From: Nemopilema nomurai
Lineage: Eukaryota; Cnidaria; Scyphozoa; Rhizostomeae; Rhizostomatidae
Direction: 5' to 3'
Assembly: GCA_003864495.1 (NCBI GenBank)
Contig: ML133432.1
Coordinates: 1,603,531-1,667,530 of the forward strand
Length of the DNA: 64,000 bases
The first letter of the stretch is position 1, and every line of letters starts with the position of its first letter. Shown piece after piece: positions 35,511 through 47,924 of the stretch. A program made the translations under genes and the position numbers. The notes under the pieces were generated by a model. The model was not told where the DNA came from. It saw nothing but the letters and a program-made list of their open reading frames with translations, and did no database searches.

Positions 35511-35785
35511 CTCAGGTACAGATAGGGTTTGCGTTTCCACGAGACTGCTTCAAGCCTTTCCGCGTGAAACCATTCCACTCGTGTACAGATAGGGTTTGCG
35601 TTTCCACCACACTGCTTCGAGCCTTTCCGCGTTGAGCCGTTCCACTCGGGTACAGATAGGGTTTGCGTTCCCGTGGGACTGCTTTGAGGCGTTCTGCATA
35701 AAACTGTTCCACTCAGGTACAGATAGGGTTTGCGTTTCCACGAGACTGCTTCGAGCCTTTCTGCATTGAACTGTTCCACTCAGGT
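35511..35785. repeat. 67-bp minisatellite, four units plus partial
   Basis: The word CTCAGGTACAGATAGGG or a close variant starts at 35511, 35578, 35645, 35712 and 35779, exactly 67 bp apart. Each unit contains GGGTTTGCGTTTCC and a TTCGAGCCTTTC-like core. Because 67 leaves remainder 1 on division by three, a minus-strand reading passes through the unit in all three frames in turn, producing three overlapping stop-free frames that are artefacts of the repeat. Confidence 0.95.
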
Positions 35786-36362
35786 ACAGTACTGAAGAAC
35801 CTCAGAAAATAAAGAAAAAACATTATGGAAATCTGTTTTGCTCACTAATGGGTTTCTTCACCATTTTCTTTATCTTATGGCTGCAGATGTTGCTCGCCAA
35901 AAATGGAAACAAATATTTTAAGAATGGGCAATTGTGATAAATGATGCATAAAGGTATTTGCATGCTTATCAGCATTTAGCAGGACATGTTTCCCGTTAAT
36001 GTCAAGTCTTAGGCAAAGAGAAGTTGACGCCAACAAGTCTCCTGGGCTCTCTTTGAAAACCTCTTGTGCAGTAGCTGCTTCGGTTGTCCTCGTACTCACT
36101 TCCCTGTAAAGTCGATCTCAAAGCGTTGAATAGAGATCCACATTTTTCTGATCCACTTCTTTCAGCGTTGAATAGAGATCCAGAGTCTAAACAGTGAACA
36201 AGTGCTTCGTGGTACAGAATTTCACAATAGAAAGAAATAGCGGAACCAGTTTTTGCATACTTTAAGTACCTTTTTTTGTGACGCCCATCATAGTGTATAA
36301 ACGTCGGAAATGGACCAAAAGCTGAAAAATACATACCCAGTTGCAGATCGAACACAATAGAG
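35786..36362. other. No gene; 42-bp direct repeat
   Basis: AGCGTTGAATAGAGATCCA occurs at 36122 and 36164. The 21-bp word at 36196-36216 matches 31601-31621 in inverse orientation. A minus-strand frame through here is a by-product of these repeats. Confidence 0.45.
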
Positions 36363-36702
36363 GATGGTAAGAAGAGCGTATGATTGGCTGTAAATGACTA
36401 ATCACTCTTACTTCACACCTTACTATCAGAAAAGCCCACTGGAACAGATAAACTCTTTCTGTCTACAAAGGTTTGGTCCTAATGCTCGTGAGAACATGCC
36501 GTTAAATTCTCCCCTCCAATATTTGCGTAGTGCGATATACATACGACATGAAAATTTCATAAGCAATCAAACTTTTCTGATGGGTAGGTAACTATTTATG
36601 GTAGGAAGAAATTTCGTTTTTTCCTTGGGCTTTTCTAACATTTAAATGTGAAGTAAGGTGATTGGTCGATTACAGCCAATCATACGCTCTTCCTATCACC
36701 CT
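36363..36702. mobile_element. MITE-like element with ~53-bp terminal inverted repeats
   Basis: The left arm 36366-36418 and right arm 36648-36700 are inverted copies of each other with scattered mismatches; the longest exact block includes AAGAGCGTATGATTGGCTG. They enclose about 230 bp with no coding capacity. Length, long terminal inverted repeats and lack of a gene are typical of a miniature inverted-repeat transposable element. The exact ends and target-site duplication are not clear, so no superfamily is assigned. Confidence 0.7.
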
Positions 36703-37719
36703 TTAGTGATTTCGATTTGCGAATGGCTACTTATTCTATCAGCTTTTGGTTATTCCAACTTTTGCATACCCCGAGCATCATAGCGATTTCTTATGTTGCA
36801 ATGTTTTTGGCACATTTCAGTTTGAAAGAGATATGCCCCGTCACTTATGTCGAGAGTTATACTTAAGGGAAATCACTGCGAACATCGTTTTATTTAAAGT
36901 TGGCATTTAACATAAGTAGATAATTCCAACTCAACACACTGTGCTAACGTGTACAACTCTCAATGGATGTTACTTGCCTTGTTCCTTAGCATTCTTGGCT
37001 ATCCTAATGAAATTAAATCGGTTTGATGGTTTGTGCCAAGATATAGACAAGCCAAGTTACACACAAATTTATCAAAAAATTATAAAGACGTGTTTGAATC
37101 TCCTACTCACGATATTAGATCTGATGCTTCCCTTTTGCCACGGCGAATGCCATAGAGTGAACTTTTCATTACCATCGTACCTAAAAGTGTCACTGGTATC
37201 AGAAAAACTGCTATTGAAACCAAACATTTAAGGAAAACATGCTGCAACTGCTGATGACGACATTAGTCTAACTAGCCAATAGGGTGAAGACGTACGGGAT
37301 CATCCAATAAGGAAGGGTGTTTCAGCTGATGCTTGTCCAATCAAATTACTCGTTGTGGTATAATGGTCTTTCGTGACAATAATATATGACGTAATGCTTA
37401 TTTTTCTAGCCCGAATGAATAATGTAACAATGGTAATTTTTCGTGACCAAAATGCCCTTTTATTCAATGTTCCTCAAATTGGATCTCATGGTGCGTTTTC
37501 TTGTGATCAAAACAAAATATGACTTCATTCCTTCAATTCACATGTCGTCAAATGGACTGCAATCCTCCTAAACGTCTTGGTGCAGTCATTCGTGATAGCA
37601 AGATGTGACGTCATGCTTATTTTTCTAAGTGAATGAATCATGGAGCCATGCCGGCCTCACCACCTTTAGGCTCGAATTCTCGACCACCCCTAACCGAGCC
37701 CTAACAGCAACTGATCACT
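36703..37719. other. No gene; loose degenerate repeats
   Basis: The words TGACGTAATGCTTATTTTTCTA (approximate) and TTCGTGA-CAA recur in diverged form at about 37366, 37436, 37496 and 37586, suggesting an old tandem repeat. No exon seen. Confidence 0.4.
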
Positions 37720-37725
37720 TTTATT
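37720..37725 (-). promoter_or_regulatory. Poly(A) signal AATAAA
   Basis: TTTATT on the plus strand, reading AATAAA on the minus strand, 27 nt after the stop codon of the four-exon gene. The spacing fits a compact 3' UTR. Confidence 0.6.
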
Positions 37726-37751
37726 GTTAGGCCACTGTTTTTGTAACGCTA

Positions 37752-38692
37752 TCAGGCAACTACTAGTTGCAATAAACAACAATTTAGTGCGGAAACCTCC
37801 GAGGAAGAACAATCAATCAGCTTTTCCACTGTTTTTCTAGTACTAAGAAATGGTAAATTTTCACCAGCAAAAACACGACCATCATCATCATCATCATCAT
37901 CATCCTCATTATAATGGAGGCTACGTTTTAGCGTGTCAGGGTGCTCTGCAAACTGCACTTCTGTAAATGGAGTGCACTGCTCTAGGCAGGTTGGCTGAGT
38001 CACTGTAAGGGGTGGATCCTGAAAAAATCTGAAGGGGAGCAGTTGATGAAAGGGGCACCCAAAAAGCTCTTTAAATGTTTTGTACACGTGTACACGTTAT
38101 ACAGCCCGATTCCATCTCCTGAGAAAAGGTCCTCTTTTCGCGTTCTACCAAACCTATTTCTAACTAAAAAAGCAAGAACTATATAGCAAGAAATCAATTG
38201 TTGTGATGTTATATCACTGCAGGACATTATGTAATAGTATAAACAATGCCAATGTGATTCCCATATGCGCAGGTGTGCAAATTGAAGGCTATTGATTATT
38301 TATCCAAAGCTTGTTGTCAAATCAACGACAGTGTAATTCCGCTTCTGGGAAGTAAACCATTGTTAACATGTACTGAAATTTGAAGGCTTGCTCTTTTCCC
38401 CTGGTTAGTAACGTCCCATACCACTGGGGTACGTTGGCAATTTACTTTAAAAAGATGAAATTTTTCACAGTCACCCTTGAAATTAAACACAGCACCCATT
38501 ACATCATGTGGATTGTGCACAATGCCCTAATCTAAAAAAATTCATCGTTCTCCTTCAGACAGGGAATAGCATCAAAACCCCTTTTAAATAAAACATCCAG
38601 CTCACCTCGTTGAACGGCCCTCGACTTTTGCCCATCAAAAGAGTAACCTCTGGAAAATTTGAATCGAAAGCAATCTTGAAATAAACTTCCAT
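37752..38692 (-). CDS. Four-exon gene, unrecognised protein with Asp tract
   Basis: Exons on the minus strand: 38692-38606 (ATG start, donor GTGAGC), 38526-38422 (acceptor TTTTTTTAGATTAG, donor GTATGG), 38163-38086 (acceptor TTGCTTTTTTAG, donor GTACAA) and 38018-37752 (acceptor CTTCAGATTTTTTCAG). They are 29, 35, 26 and 88 codons plus stop, and every junction is phase 0, giving 178 residues. Introns are 79, 258 and 67 nt. An AATAAA follows the stop by 27 nt. The protein has cysteines clustered around exons 3 and 4 (GCITCTR, TCLEQC), then a run of eight Asp residues encoded by a GAT/ATC microsatellite, then a charged tail. I do not recognise a domain. The start may lie further upstream: the frame is open a little before the ATG, and an internal acceptor TTTTCCAG within exon 1 would shorten it. 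Phase, splice and poly(A) agreement make a real gene likely; the function is unknown. Confidence 0.55.
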
Positions 38693-41600
38693 TTAAGAGA
38701 AAACCTACCCTGTAAATGCTTTATTTTGAGATGAAACCAAGCACAACATTTGTTAGCATTTTGGTCGAGACTCGATACTGTTGTTCCTTCATCCAAAAAG
38801 CAATCGGAATGCTATGAGCCTTTCAGAGAACACTGAAAACAGTTACGCCACAATCAAATTGGAACTTGCTTATATGACCAGATGAGTAGCCAATATTATT
38901 AGTTTCTGTTTCTGCTACTCTGACGAAGGGTATTGATTTTATTTTCTGCCCAACTTATCTTGCAATTTAATTTGTTTTATCTACAAAGACATGGGTTGCT
39001 CAAAAGATAATATAAATTAAATGATAAGATATATCATAACATTATACAATATAATGAAATATAATATAGAAAATATAACATGATATAATATAATATAACT
39101 TATATTATATAATATAATGTTATATGATATAATATAATAAAATATATATTTACATTATATGATAATTATATAATACTCCAATTGCAACCGCAAAGGGCTC
39201 GATTTCCGCTTTCAATTCCTGCTACCTGCTACTTTGAATGGGATTAACTTCTCAAAGATTAAATTTGACTTGAGCCTAGAACTTCTTTCTGTCGAATTGT
39301 TGCAATACTAAACTGTCTGTCATGACGCCCTGGGGGTCCTGTGGGGTTTTGGGGGCCAGCCTATCACTAACATTCATACTCTATAGAAAATCACCAGCCG
39401 TGCCACAAAGCTACAGTAAGAGATTTATTGTAATATTCGTAATAATATAAAAAGAGCTTGGTTTACAAGCCTTTCATCAAGGGGTTTTAAAGTCTGCGCA
39501 TACACCAGTTCAAGATCCCGTTCCATGAAGACAGAAAGAGTTTTTCTACCATCATCCTTCTAAACGCAGTTGCGATATAGGCGCTGGTTAGCCATAAAAG
39601 TTACAATCTGAGAACGCTAACGTTGTTTTCGATCCGCAACCGTTTTTATATTCATCAGCTTGTGACTTCTTTTCCAAGTATACATAATAAGAGAACTTTC
39701 ACACAAAAGATTGCGTTGCTTACAAGAGTTATGGTTCCTCTGCGGCGAAACTGTTTGTTGCTAACATCATGTCGTTGTAAGACTTACATAAACGTTTCTT
39801 ATATAACCATATTATTCTCCCTGGCACACATGACTTCTTTGAAACATTCGAAATGAAGATGGCATATCAGATCCATTGAATATCATATATCTTCTGCATC
39901 TTTATTCACACAGGGGGCTTGTTATTGTTTTTTTTGAATCGATGTAACATATTTTCAAGATCAAAGCACATTCATATTATGCATCATTATGGTATCTACC
40001 CATATATTCGATATATTATCACATTTCGTTGTCATCTTGATTCCGTTGCGCTTAGAAAAGGCTCCAATGTGGTTGCGGCTCACAAAGTTCCATTACAATT
40101 ATTTATGAAAGCCTTAGAAAACAGTTACATAAGGTCTTAAGATCTCAGGTAAAAACACAGACAAGCTTATGTCAATAAAACCCGCGTCTATTCTACTTTC
40201 ATCATACATGGGATAACCGATTTTCTCGCCTCCTCAAATTCTACATGAACCTGTCTGTCCTTATTTGCGGAAAATGCAATATCCGCATGCCCTAGAGCAA
40301 ATCAAGACACGGATGACGTCAGATGCTTTTTTTAGAATGTCTAGGTTATGTAACATTTGTCTAGGGACGTTATCATTATGGAGGTTTAAATGCGGCGTTC
40401 CGCTTTCAGGGTTAAATGAATTCTGCGAGGGCAGTTCCCTATATCGTTGTGTGGTATATGATCAATTATTTTGCATACTCCTGGCGACAGTGGCGGCTCG
40501 TATGAGCTGGTTTCCAAACCAGACGCGTGCACTGAATGTACGGGGCTTCACCATTCGGGCCTAAACTCGTCACTTCCAGCTTCGGTCGAGTCTCAAGCGA
40601 CACAAAGCGCCGTGAAGTCGTACTTCTTCGTACTTGAATAAAAATCACTAACAGACCTTCTTCAAATTTGACATAAATATGCAAAAGCTTCCTTCGTTTT
40701 ACCGACATTTCTCAAAGAATGAAAATGTCTTGAAGTAACTGGAATCCGACAAGATGAATAATCGTATAAATGGCTAAAAGAAAAAAGGACACGGTTGGCT
40801 GTGTTTCGAAAAATCAGCGCCTAATCCCACCTTTTAAAAAGGAATTATCATGACTCTCTATGCTTGAAATAGACAATTCCTTGAAAGAAACTACTAATTT
40901 TCTAATAATGTTGTATAAATCAAAGAAAAATATTCTATTCCCTGTTATTTGTTTTCGCTAACGAAAATGAAAATCAAAAGAAGATTCTAATTTTATCAGC
41001 TGGTCTCTGTGAACTGAGCAAAGTGTATTATTGCTTATATATTTTACTCATGCGATGAATAAATTTCTGCCAATCTGCGCCATGTATTATTTACTTAAGA
41101 CCATTAGGACAATTTTTGGAAATGGAGTTTTTTATGACTTAGAGGAGAATGCAATTAAATCGTTAAAGCATATCGACCCAATTGAGGTCAGTACGTCACA
41201 CTCTACCGATCTTGTGAATTGAGGATGACCCATTTATCAAACAAGAATGGAAGTTGGCTTATGTAATTTTCAATGTGTAAAAGTAACGCATATCAAGCTT
41301 TTTTTGTAATGCAAATTATTTTCACAACTTAACACAACTAAGTAATTTAGGCCATTTGAGTATAAGGGTTCAGAACGATTTCTCAAAGTCCACCATCACG
41401 GTATTTTGTCGTCGCCTTGTAATTGCATGGTCCCCCTTCTCTCCCCATGAGTGAAAATCTAAGTAGATTCGTGTTCAAGTCATGGATTTTCCCCATTATT
41501 AGAAGGCGACAATGGGTTAATGACATTTGAAGCTTCGGCTAGGTTTTTACTCATAATTGTTGTCATAAGCTTCAAAATTGCAATCGGGGCACGATACACG

Positions 41601-43080
41601 TTACCAAAGCTCGAAGAAACGATAATCGAATCGGCTGTAAGATCACGAATGTGCGTGAATATCGCAGCAGAATGCAGTTCGAACATCAATCCGTTTGTAC
41701 TGGACTCCATCTTCTTTGCATGCCCGTTTCGCAATTGTATTACACTATGGTCCATTGACCATGAACCTTCGTTCGGTCAGTTCCGGGTCAGCTGGAAACA
41801 CGCCCTTTGGCCCTGATGACATGGCATTGGATTCTACTCATGCCGGTTGAATCTTATACCCTCCTCACCATCTTTTTAGCCAAGCATTACACTGTGAAAT
41901 GCCAGAGGGGACGCATGCTCGGGGGAAATTAGGAAACGCGGAGCAGGGGGGGCTAATGGGATTCAGCCCCCCCACTTTTTGCAAAAAATGCAAAACACTA
42001 AGCAATAAACTACCAATAAAGCCTCTTTTAAATGGTTTTAGCCCCCCCCCCTCCACTTTTCTCAACGCTCCGCGGTGCCTGGACATTCAGTATCATGTCA
42101 CTGTTCTGGATCGCTTTTCCCGTTTAACATCTTTTCTCTCGTATCACTTTTTCCATTTAACCGTCTTCAAATTCGACCACTCTTTACAACAGTTAAAATT
42201 CCACAGCAATCAGCATCTTATTCTAGTTCGCTGTTCAAATAGGATTATTCCTATGCTGGTCTTATTTTTCACTGGCACACTTTTTCTACCGGCCGCGTTT
42301 CTTGCCGGATCATTTTCCCTGTTTGATGCGACCAACCTCCGGTATTATATTGGCATTGAAGAAACAAAGTCTTGATACGGTCTTCAATATTGGACGAATC
42401 TTGCGTACTGCGTGTTTTGGAAAGTTTACATCAACGTTGCAATTATTACTCTTCTCTATGAATTGAAACATAATTAATTATGAAACATCTCAAATAATTT
42501 TCAATGCGCTTGATACACTCAGAGGTCATTACTTGAAAATATCAAATACTAGGAATAATTTGATCTAACTGGGATTATGGATCCATTCTCCGTGCTTTGT
42601 TTTTGGAACGGGAATCACTTTTTATTTACAATTATGCCCATTGGTTATCCTGTTGTTTCCAAACGCTCTTCTCCAAGAAGGTTAACTTCCATTCCACTGC
42701 GCACTGTCCTAAGAGAAGTGGATTTTTATTGTATCTACTGTCGCAGTCACTGAACCACTCAATGGAGATGGCAATCTGCTTTCTGCAAAAATTCAACTAT
42801 TTTTCCAGAAGATTTGCTTCGATTAATGGGGTTTCGTAAATGTTTCTGAATTCTCAGTACGTGTGTCGTGTGCAGAAACATCTGCTTTTGAAACTAAAGG
42901 GAAAAACAGAGCACACCGCATGCGAATCGTGATTTCTAGCACAAGAAGCACAGCTGAGACAGGTCGAGAGTGGGCGGTCATGGCAATGGAATAACAGGAA
43001 CCCAAGTGTACATCACTTCCTGACTAGATCTTTTCTTTTTAATTTGCAAATGCAACGCTAGAAAAGCGCTGTTGCTTCAG
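38693..43080. other. No supported gene
   Basis: Contains the AT block at about 39000-39180. At 40466-40708 a minus-strand frame overlaps a CpG-rich patch and could be a 5' exon, but it lacks splice support. At 41480-41755 both strands have 90-codon frames that cannot be told apart. At 41943-41970 a GGGGGGGCT...AGCCCCCCC inverted repeat lies beside a second C tract at about 42045. Confidence 0.35.
39005..39175. repeat. Palindromic AT-rich low-complexity block
   Basis: Almost purely A/T sequence built from TATAATATAA-like words with several self-complementary stretches (for example TTATATTATATAATATAA near 39102). Likely to form cruciforms or hairpins; no coding content. Confidence 0.8.
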
Positions 43081-43326
43081 ACATCGAGTAAGCGAGGAAC
43101 AGTGCTCTTCAGTCGAGGCTCAAAGAGCGTCTCAAGAAGGCCTTGTTACAAGGAAACTCTCAACTCCTTTCATAAGTTCTCACCCACTTTATTGAGGTGG
43201 AATGATTTGTATAAAAAACGCGCTACCACTTTTTCAACTCTGGTAGTCAGAAGTATCACCAGCGCATTAATCGTTAACAAAAATGGCTGCTATTTGGAAT
43301 CCACATACTATTTTTTCGCACATTAA
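43081..43326 (+). CDS. Candidate terminal exon, unknown protein
   Basis: A GCGCTGTTGCTTCAG acceptor is followed by an 81-residue open frame in phase 0 to a stop. The first 60 residues are basic and Ser-rich with normal complexity (KRGTVLFSRGSKSVSRRPCY). No upstream exon or poly(A) signal was found and no family recognised. Confidence 0.25.
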   Translation, partial: TSSKRGTVLFSRGSKSVSRRPCYKETLNSFHKFSPTLLRWNDLYKKRATTFSTLVVRSITSALIVNKNGCYLESTYYFFAH

Positions 43327-46300
43327 TATTTTGATGTTGGCACTTCTGGTGAATTCTTCAACTGCATTGCTTCGTTCTCAGGCACAAAGAGTTGGATTGA
43401 GTCTCGCAGTGTGAGCGCCACTCAATATTAATGGCGTTAGAGGCTTAAAACGTTTACTTCGTTCCACGAACCTGTTGCTTTTTTGCCAATAGTTTCATTA
43501 CTCTCTTAGGCAACTTACGTTGGTCTTCATTTGCAGCAATTTTGATTTCTATAATCCACAAGCATATCGAAATGCAGTTGCATTTGAAGTTTAATTTGAA
43601 TTAGCTTTCATTTCAAAATGAATTGACAGTCGGCGATCTACATTAGCTGTAAAGTTGTCATGTAAACTGAGGTGCAAAAAGCTTGTGTTTTTTCTAAAGT
43701 CACGCAGTAGCTTCGGGTATCAAAAAAACTCCTAGAAATATGCCACGACTCTTGAGATTTGTTAAAAGGTCATTTTTGCAAGGTCGAGCCGGAATGAAAA
43801 TTCGACCATAATTTAGTAGAGTGAGAGAATCAATCTAGATTGCCCATTTGATATGCTGAATGCAATGAAAAGCCCATGAAAAATTATTCTTCATTGTTCA
43901 CCCAAGTCTATGTCTATTGCAATTTTCTACTCATAGTTTAAAGTATCTACATAAACTTGTTTCTAAAATAGAGCTGTTAATGTTCTGTTAATGTAAAAGA
44001 TCATGAAACCCATCCACTCTGTTCCTTTAAAGCAGGTCGGCATACAATCGAAAGAACTCGTGCTATTTTATTTTGTTAAGAAGCCATTAGGGAAACTTTT
44101 CTAGAGGGAAGCTTACAGCTAGTTTCAAATTTGGAGTCTATGAAGTTTCGTGAATTTGTACTCCAGGCTTGTTTCAAGAAAATATTATTTCTAGAATTAA
44201 CCTAATTAACGCAGAAAAATTATGTATAAATGAGAAACATACCAGTAAAAATTACTGACTAAAACTTAACCCCTGAAGCCCTTTCCGAAGCCTTGAACAC
44301 AATATAATTTTAGCTCAAGCGTGAAAAGAAATAACTTGAGGGGAGTACCCGTAAGGCAGAGGAGGGGCACTTTTGTGGGGGTACGTGCCTACCACTCCTT
44401 TTTAGTAATAAAGGGGCTATGTTGTCGTTGTTGTGCTTGTTTATCGATCACTGCTGTGGAATCTGAATAGCTTGCTTTGCTGGAACTAAACAATTTATTG
44501 AGTTGTTGAATTTGCTAGGTTGATAAGCCTACGTCCTGTACCTCTCAGTCTCCAAGTAGCTGTTGCTGACAGGTAGCTTTTTTTCAAATAAGGATCCCAG
44601 GCCTTGGGGATCGTGACTACATAGAGGGCATTTTTGTTGACTTGTCATATATCTTGCTGAATCTGATACTTAGTTTGATCTAGATTTGACTTTTCGTTGT
44701 TCGTTGTCTTTCCGGCGGTGGTGGTGGATTTCCTGAGTTTTCACGTGTCGAATGCTGTCCTTGCATGCCGTCCTGAATTACTCCCCAGCCTGGATGGGAT
44801 TCCTTTCCCCATCATCAACATGCTTTGTTGCTTTTTGCCTCTTCACCACCGAGTACACTTCCAGGAACATAACTGTGACCAATTAATTGGTGCGTTGAGA
44901 CTTAATAGTTAAATGGGGGAAAGGTCCATCCATGTGCCATTAGGAAACCTCTTGTTTGCTTTGCATACTAGTGAATCAAGCTAAAAGAAAACGGTATATA
45001 ATTTTTTAATAACATACTGTGCTCGGTACTTAATTTTCAATAAACAACTTTTCTTGTCCGATTTTCCTCTTCATATATTTCCATTTACATCCCATTCAAA
45101 GTATTTTAAAAAATATACCAGCTCTGCAAATGTAAATGAAAAAATTTCAAGCATTCTCATCAGCAGTTACAACTTGTATTTCCTTTTTGATTCATTGATA
45201 TGTGTATGGGATCTCATGCACCTACCCTCTTCATTTCGAAGCCAATAAGAAACCATTCACAACAGCTCATCAGGATCTTGCTTGCTTTTTGCTAAAATTT
45301 GTGTGCTCGCTTTCAACTTCTTAACTTTGATATAAATTATGCTGCCCATAAGAGATATCTATACATAAGAAAGCACATATTTCGAGTTTTTAGACTCCGC
45401 GGTAAATTGAAGTTGATCCAAACGCAAGCGTAAATGTAGCAACGCAGGGCAGACTTAGTGATTTTGGTTTAAGTTCGACAAGTCCTTAATTTATTTAGGA
45501 CGCTGGATTAATAACAACCATTCAAAATAATTTTGGAATTGAGTTTCGTTCTACATGAAAATGGTCCCACAATGCTATTCTTTTTTCGTAATATCGTGTA
45601 CTTTTGTCGCTGTCTCGCAAACGTGTTTCTCGTGGAAGAACAAGTGATCTCCCATCCTAAATCAATAGACTACAGTAACATACTGCTGCGAATGTAATAG
45701 TCTCTTTTTAAATCATAAAAAGCATGGTAGACATGTTTATACAAGGTAATATACCTCATCAATACTAGAGATCGTTGCTATCAACAAGAGCTCTGTTAGA
45801 ATTGATATGTGAAATACAAATAGTAGCAGTTCTGATACAATGTGGAGCTGGTCGAGGTAGTTAGAAAAATATTTATTAGCAAACGTTTCATCAAGAGCAT
45901 GTTACTCCAACCTTGAAACCATATTGGGGCCCCTGAGCGGAGCCGTTTGGAACCGTTCCAAGGTTCTTGTGTAAACGCAAACACGAAATATTTGGAACCG
46001 TTCCATTTGGAGCCGTTCCATTTGGCCTCGTGTAAGTAGGATCAGTTATAATAAAGTCAAAAGTTTTTCCTTTCCAACTTGCTTTTCCTTTCCAATTCTC
46101 CTCGGCTTCTTATTTCTTCGGCTTTAAAAGACATAATTTTGAATATCTTATCTAGAGGCTTAGTTCCACTTGTGGGTCGAGTTAATATGAAGCCGCAATT
46201 AAGTTTTGGATGTAACTTTGGAGTTGAATCAGCTTTTTCTAGAGAGATATTGTTACGCCCAGCGATCCTCTGCTAACACAAAAATCAATCTAAAGTTCTC

Positions 46301-47924
46301 CTGCTGTTCCTTGTTTTAGCTTGTCACTTCTTTGCGAGACAAGGACACTCCGTATTAAATAAAGCTGTCTTTTATGACGTAGAAGTGCTCTGTAGAGCAT
46401 CGAATTATCTCCATAACAGCTGTTATCTGCAGTATTTTTTGCTGCTAACGTTCTGTATTTTTAGCACTCTGTTTTTGTGACTGAAAAATTTCATTTGGCA
46501 GTGATATGGTCTGAACTTAACTATCAACAACTTCCCTGAAGGTTAATGTTTTCAAAACACAATCATGTTTTTATTTCAGTATGTTTACCAAATAGTATGG
46601 CAAACGACAGCTCATAATTCTGTAAAGCATCACTGAAAAGTATATGTTGTTAACGGTCATGGGAATATTCATAAAACCAGGCTTTTAGCTATCTAGTGCT
46701 GTAGTTAGAGCCATAACGAACATCTCACAATCGGAGAAGTGTTCAAAAGGGAATGTCTGTGAAGAATGAAAGATGGAAGGGGGGTATCTCCATTAGGAGT
46801 GAAGCGACGTACTTGTGATATATCGGTGTTGCATCACAAGCTAAACCCCCGTTTGCTACGGCTATATAGAAACTTGGTTTTGCTTTACAACACGACAAAG
46901 TTAACTGTGAATAAGCGGGGGATAGACGATTGCGGGCTGAAGAACGTTCGTTGACACCCCAACGCTTTGGCAGGCACTGAACAACTAAAACCTCTAGTTG
47001 CAACAGAAGTCTAAAGTACTTTTTTATTAGCATAATATTTGGTAAGTCACAAACCCACTACAACTATTCCCACATCCATGTTGTATAATGTCGAACTTCT
47101 TGGTTGCTGATGTTTTACGTTTTCTTTCTGGGCTGTTTCCCTTTCTTTCCTATTCGTTCTTCCCTCTCCACAAACCTCGCCGAACAGCACCTATTTTAGT
47201 GCATTCCAACCTGGAGCGACTTTTACAATGCAGATTTTTACAGAAATTCTTTACTCAATTCCCACCTTCCTTTCTACTAACACATGTAGTCAAAACCATT
47301 TTTCTGTGAATTTGGAGACTTTGCTAAATTTCCAGCCCTAAACGGGGAACATTACCCTAGCTTCTCCCGATAAACCAGTAATCAGTTCAAGCTGGCCTAA
47401 TCCTCCTCCGCATTCCTATGCCGATTTCCCTGCAAGATCCGTGATCAAATTCAGTTCTCCAAGGTCTCTCTTCATGTTACTCCTCCACTATGTTATGCCC
47501 CTCCCCCCTGACTCCGTATGTCTGGAAACTCTATTTATGTCCACTAAAATTATCTCCAATCTATCTTCAATAAATGATAGTCTTCAATAACTATATGCAT
47601 TAATTTGGAATCAAGCAAAAGAGAAGTTTGGTGAAAGCAGGTGTTTTGCTGGCGTGGTCGTGGATGGACTTTTGAACAGTCTAGCAGTTCTAACTTTGAC
47701 GGTTTTTCCTTGTCTAACTTCAGTTTTCTAGGGTTTCGTTGTCCAATCTTTCTCAAAATTTTAGCAGTTCTGAATTTGCTCCAACCCAGCTCCAAAAAGC
47801 AGTTTAATGGGTTCTTTACGTCATATAGGGGTAATCCCCGTTTAAAAAGTGTCTTTTTTCGAACTGGCTTCCAGCTTATGACGTCAAACGAACATGCTGG
47901 GTTTCAATTCATCTTTAATTTTTT
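43327..47924. other. No supported gene; CCGTTCCA cluster
   Basis: Short frames only. 45945-46025 holds three copies of the near-palindrome GGARCCGTTCCA with a nearby GTGTAAACGCAAACAC, words that also echo in the 67-bp minisatellite at 35.5 kb. A 246-nt minus-strand frame at 47795-47550 is charged (KLKLDKEKPSKLELLDCS), but no splice structure was found for it. Confidence 0.35.

Noticed and set aside
35360..35779. Three overlapping minus-strand frames of 63-139 codons
   Set aside because: Explained by the 67-bp minisatellite passing through all frames.
41480..41816. Overlapping 90-98 codon frames on both strands
   Set aside because: Each strand looks equally plausible, with no splice, start or family evidence to choose either.
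47550..47795. Charged 81-codon minus-strand frame as an exon of the 48.9 kb gene
   Set aside because: Protein-like in part, but no acceptor places it in phase with the upstream exons, and the plus strand shows an imperfect internal repeat here.
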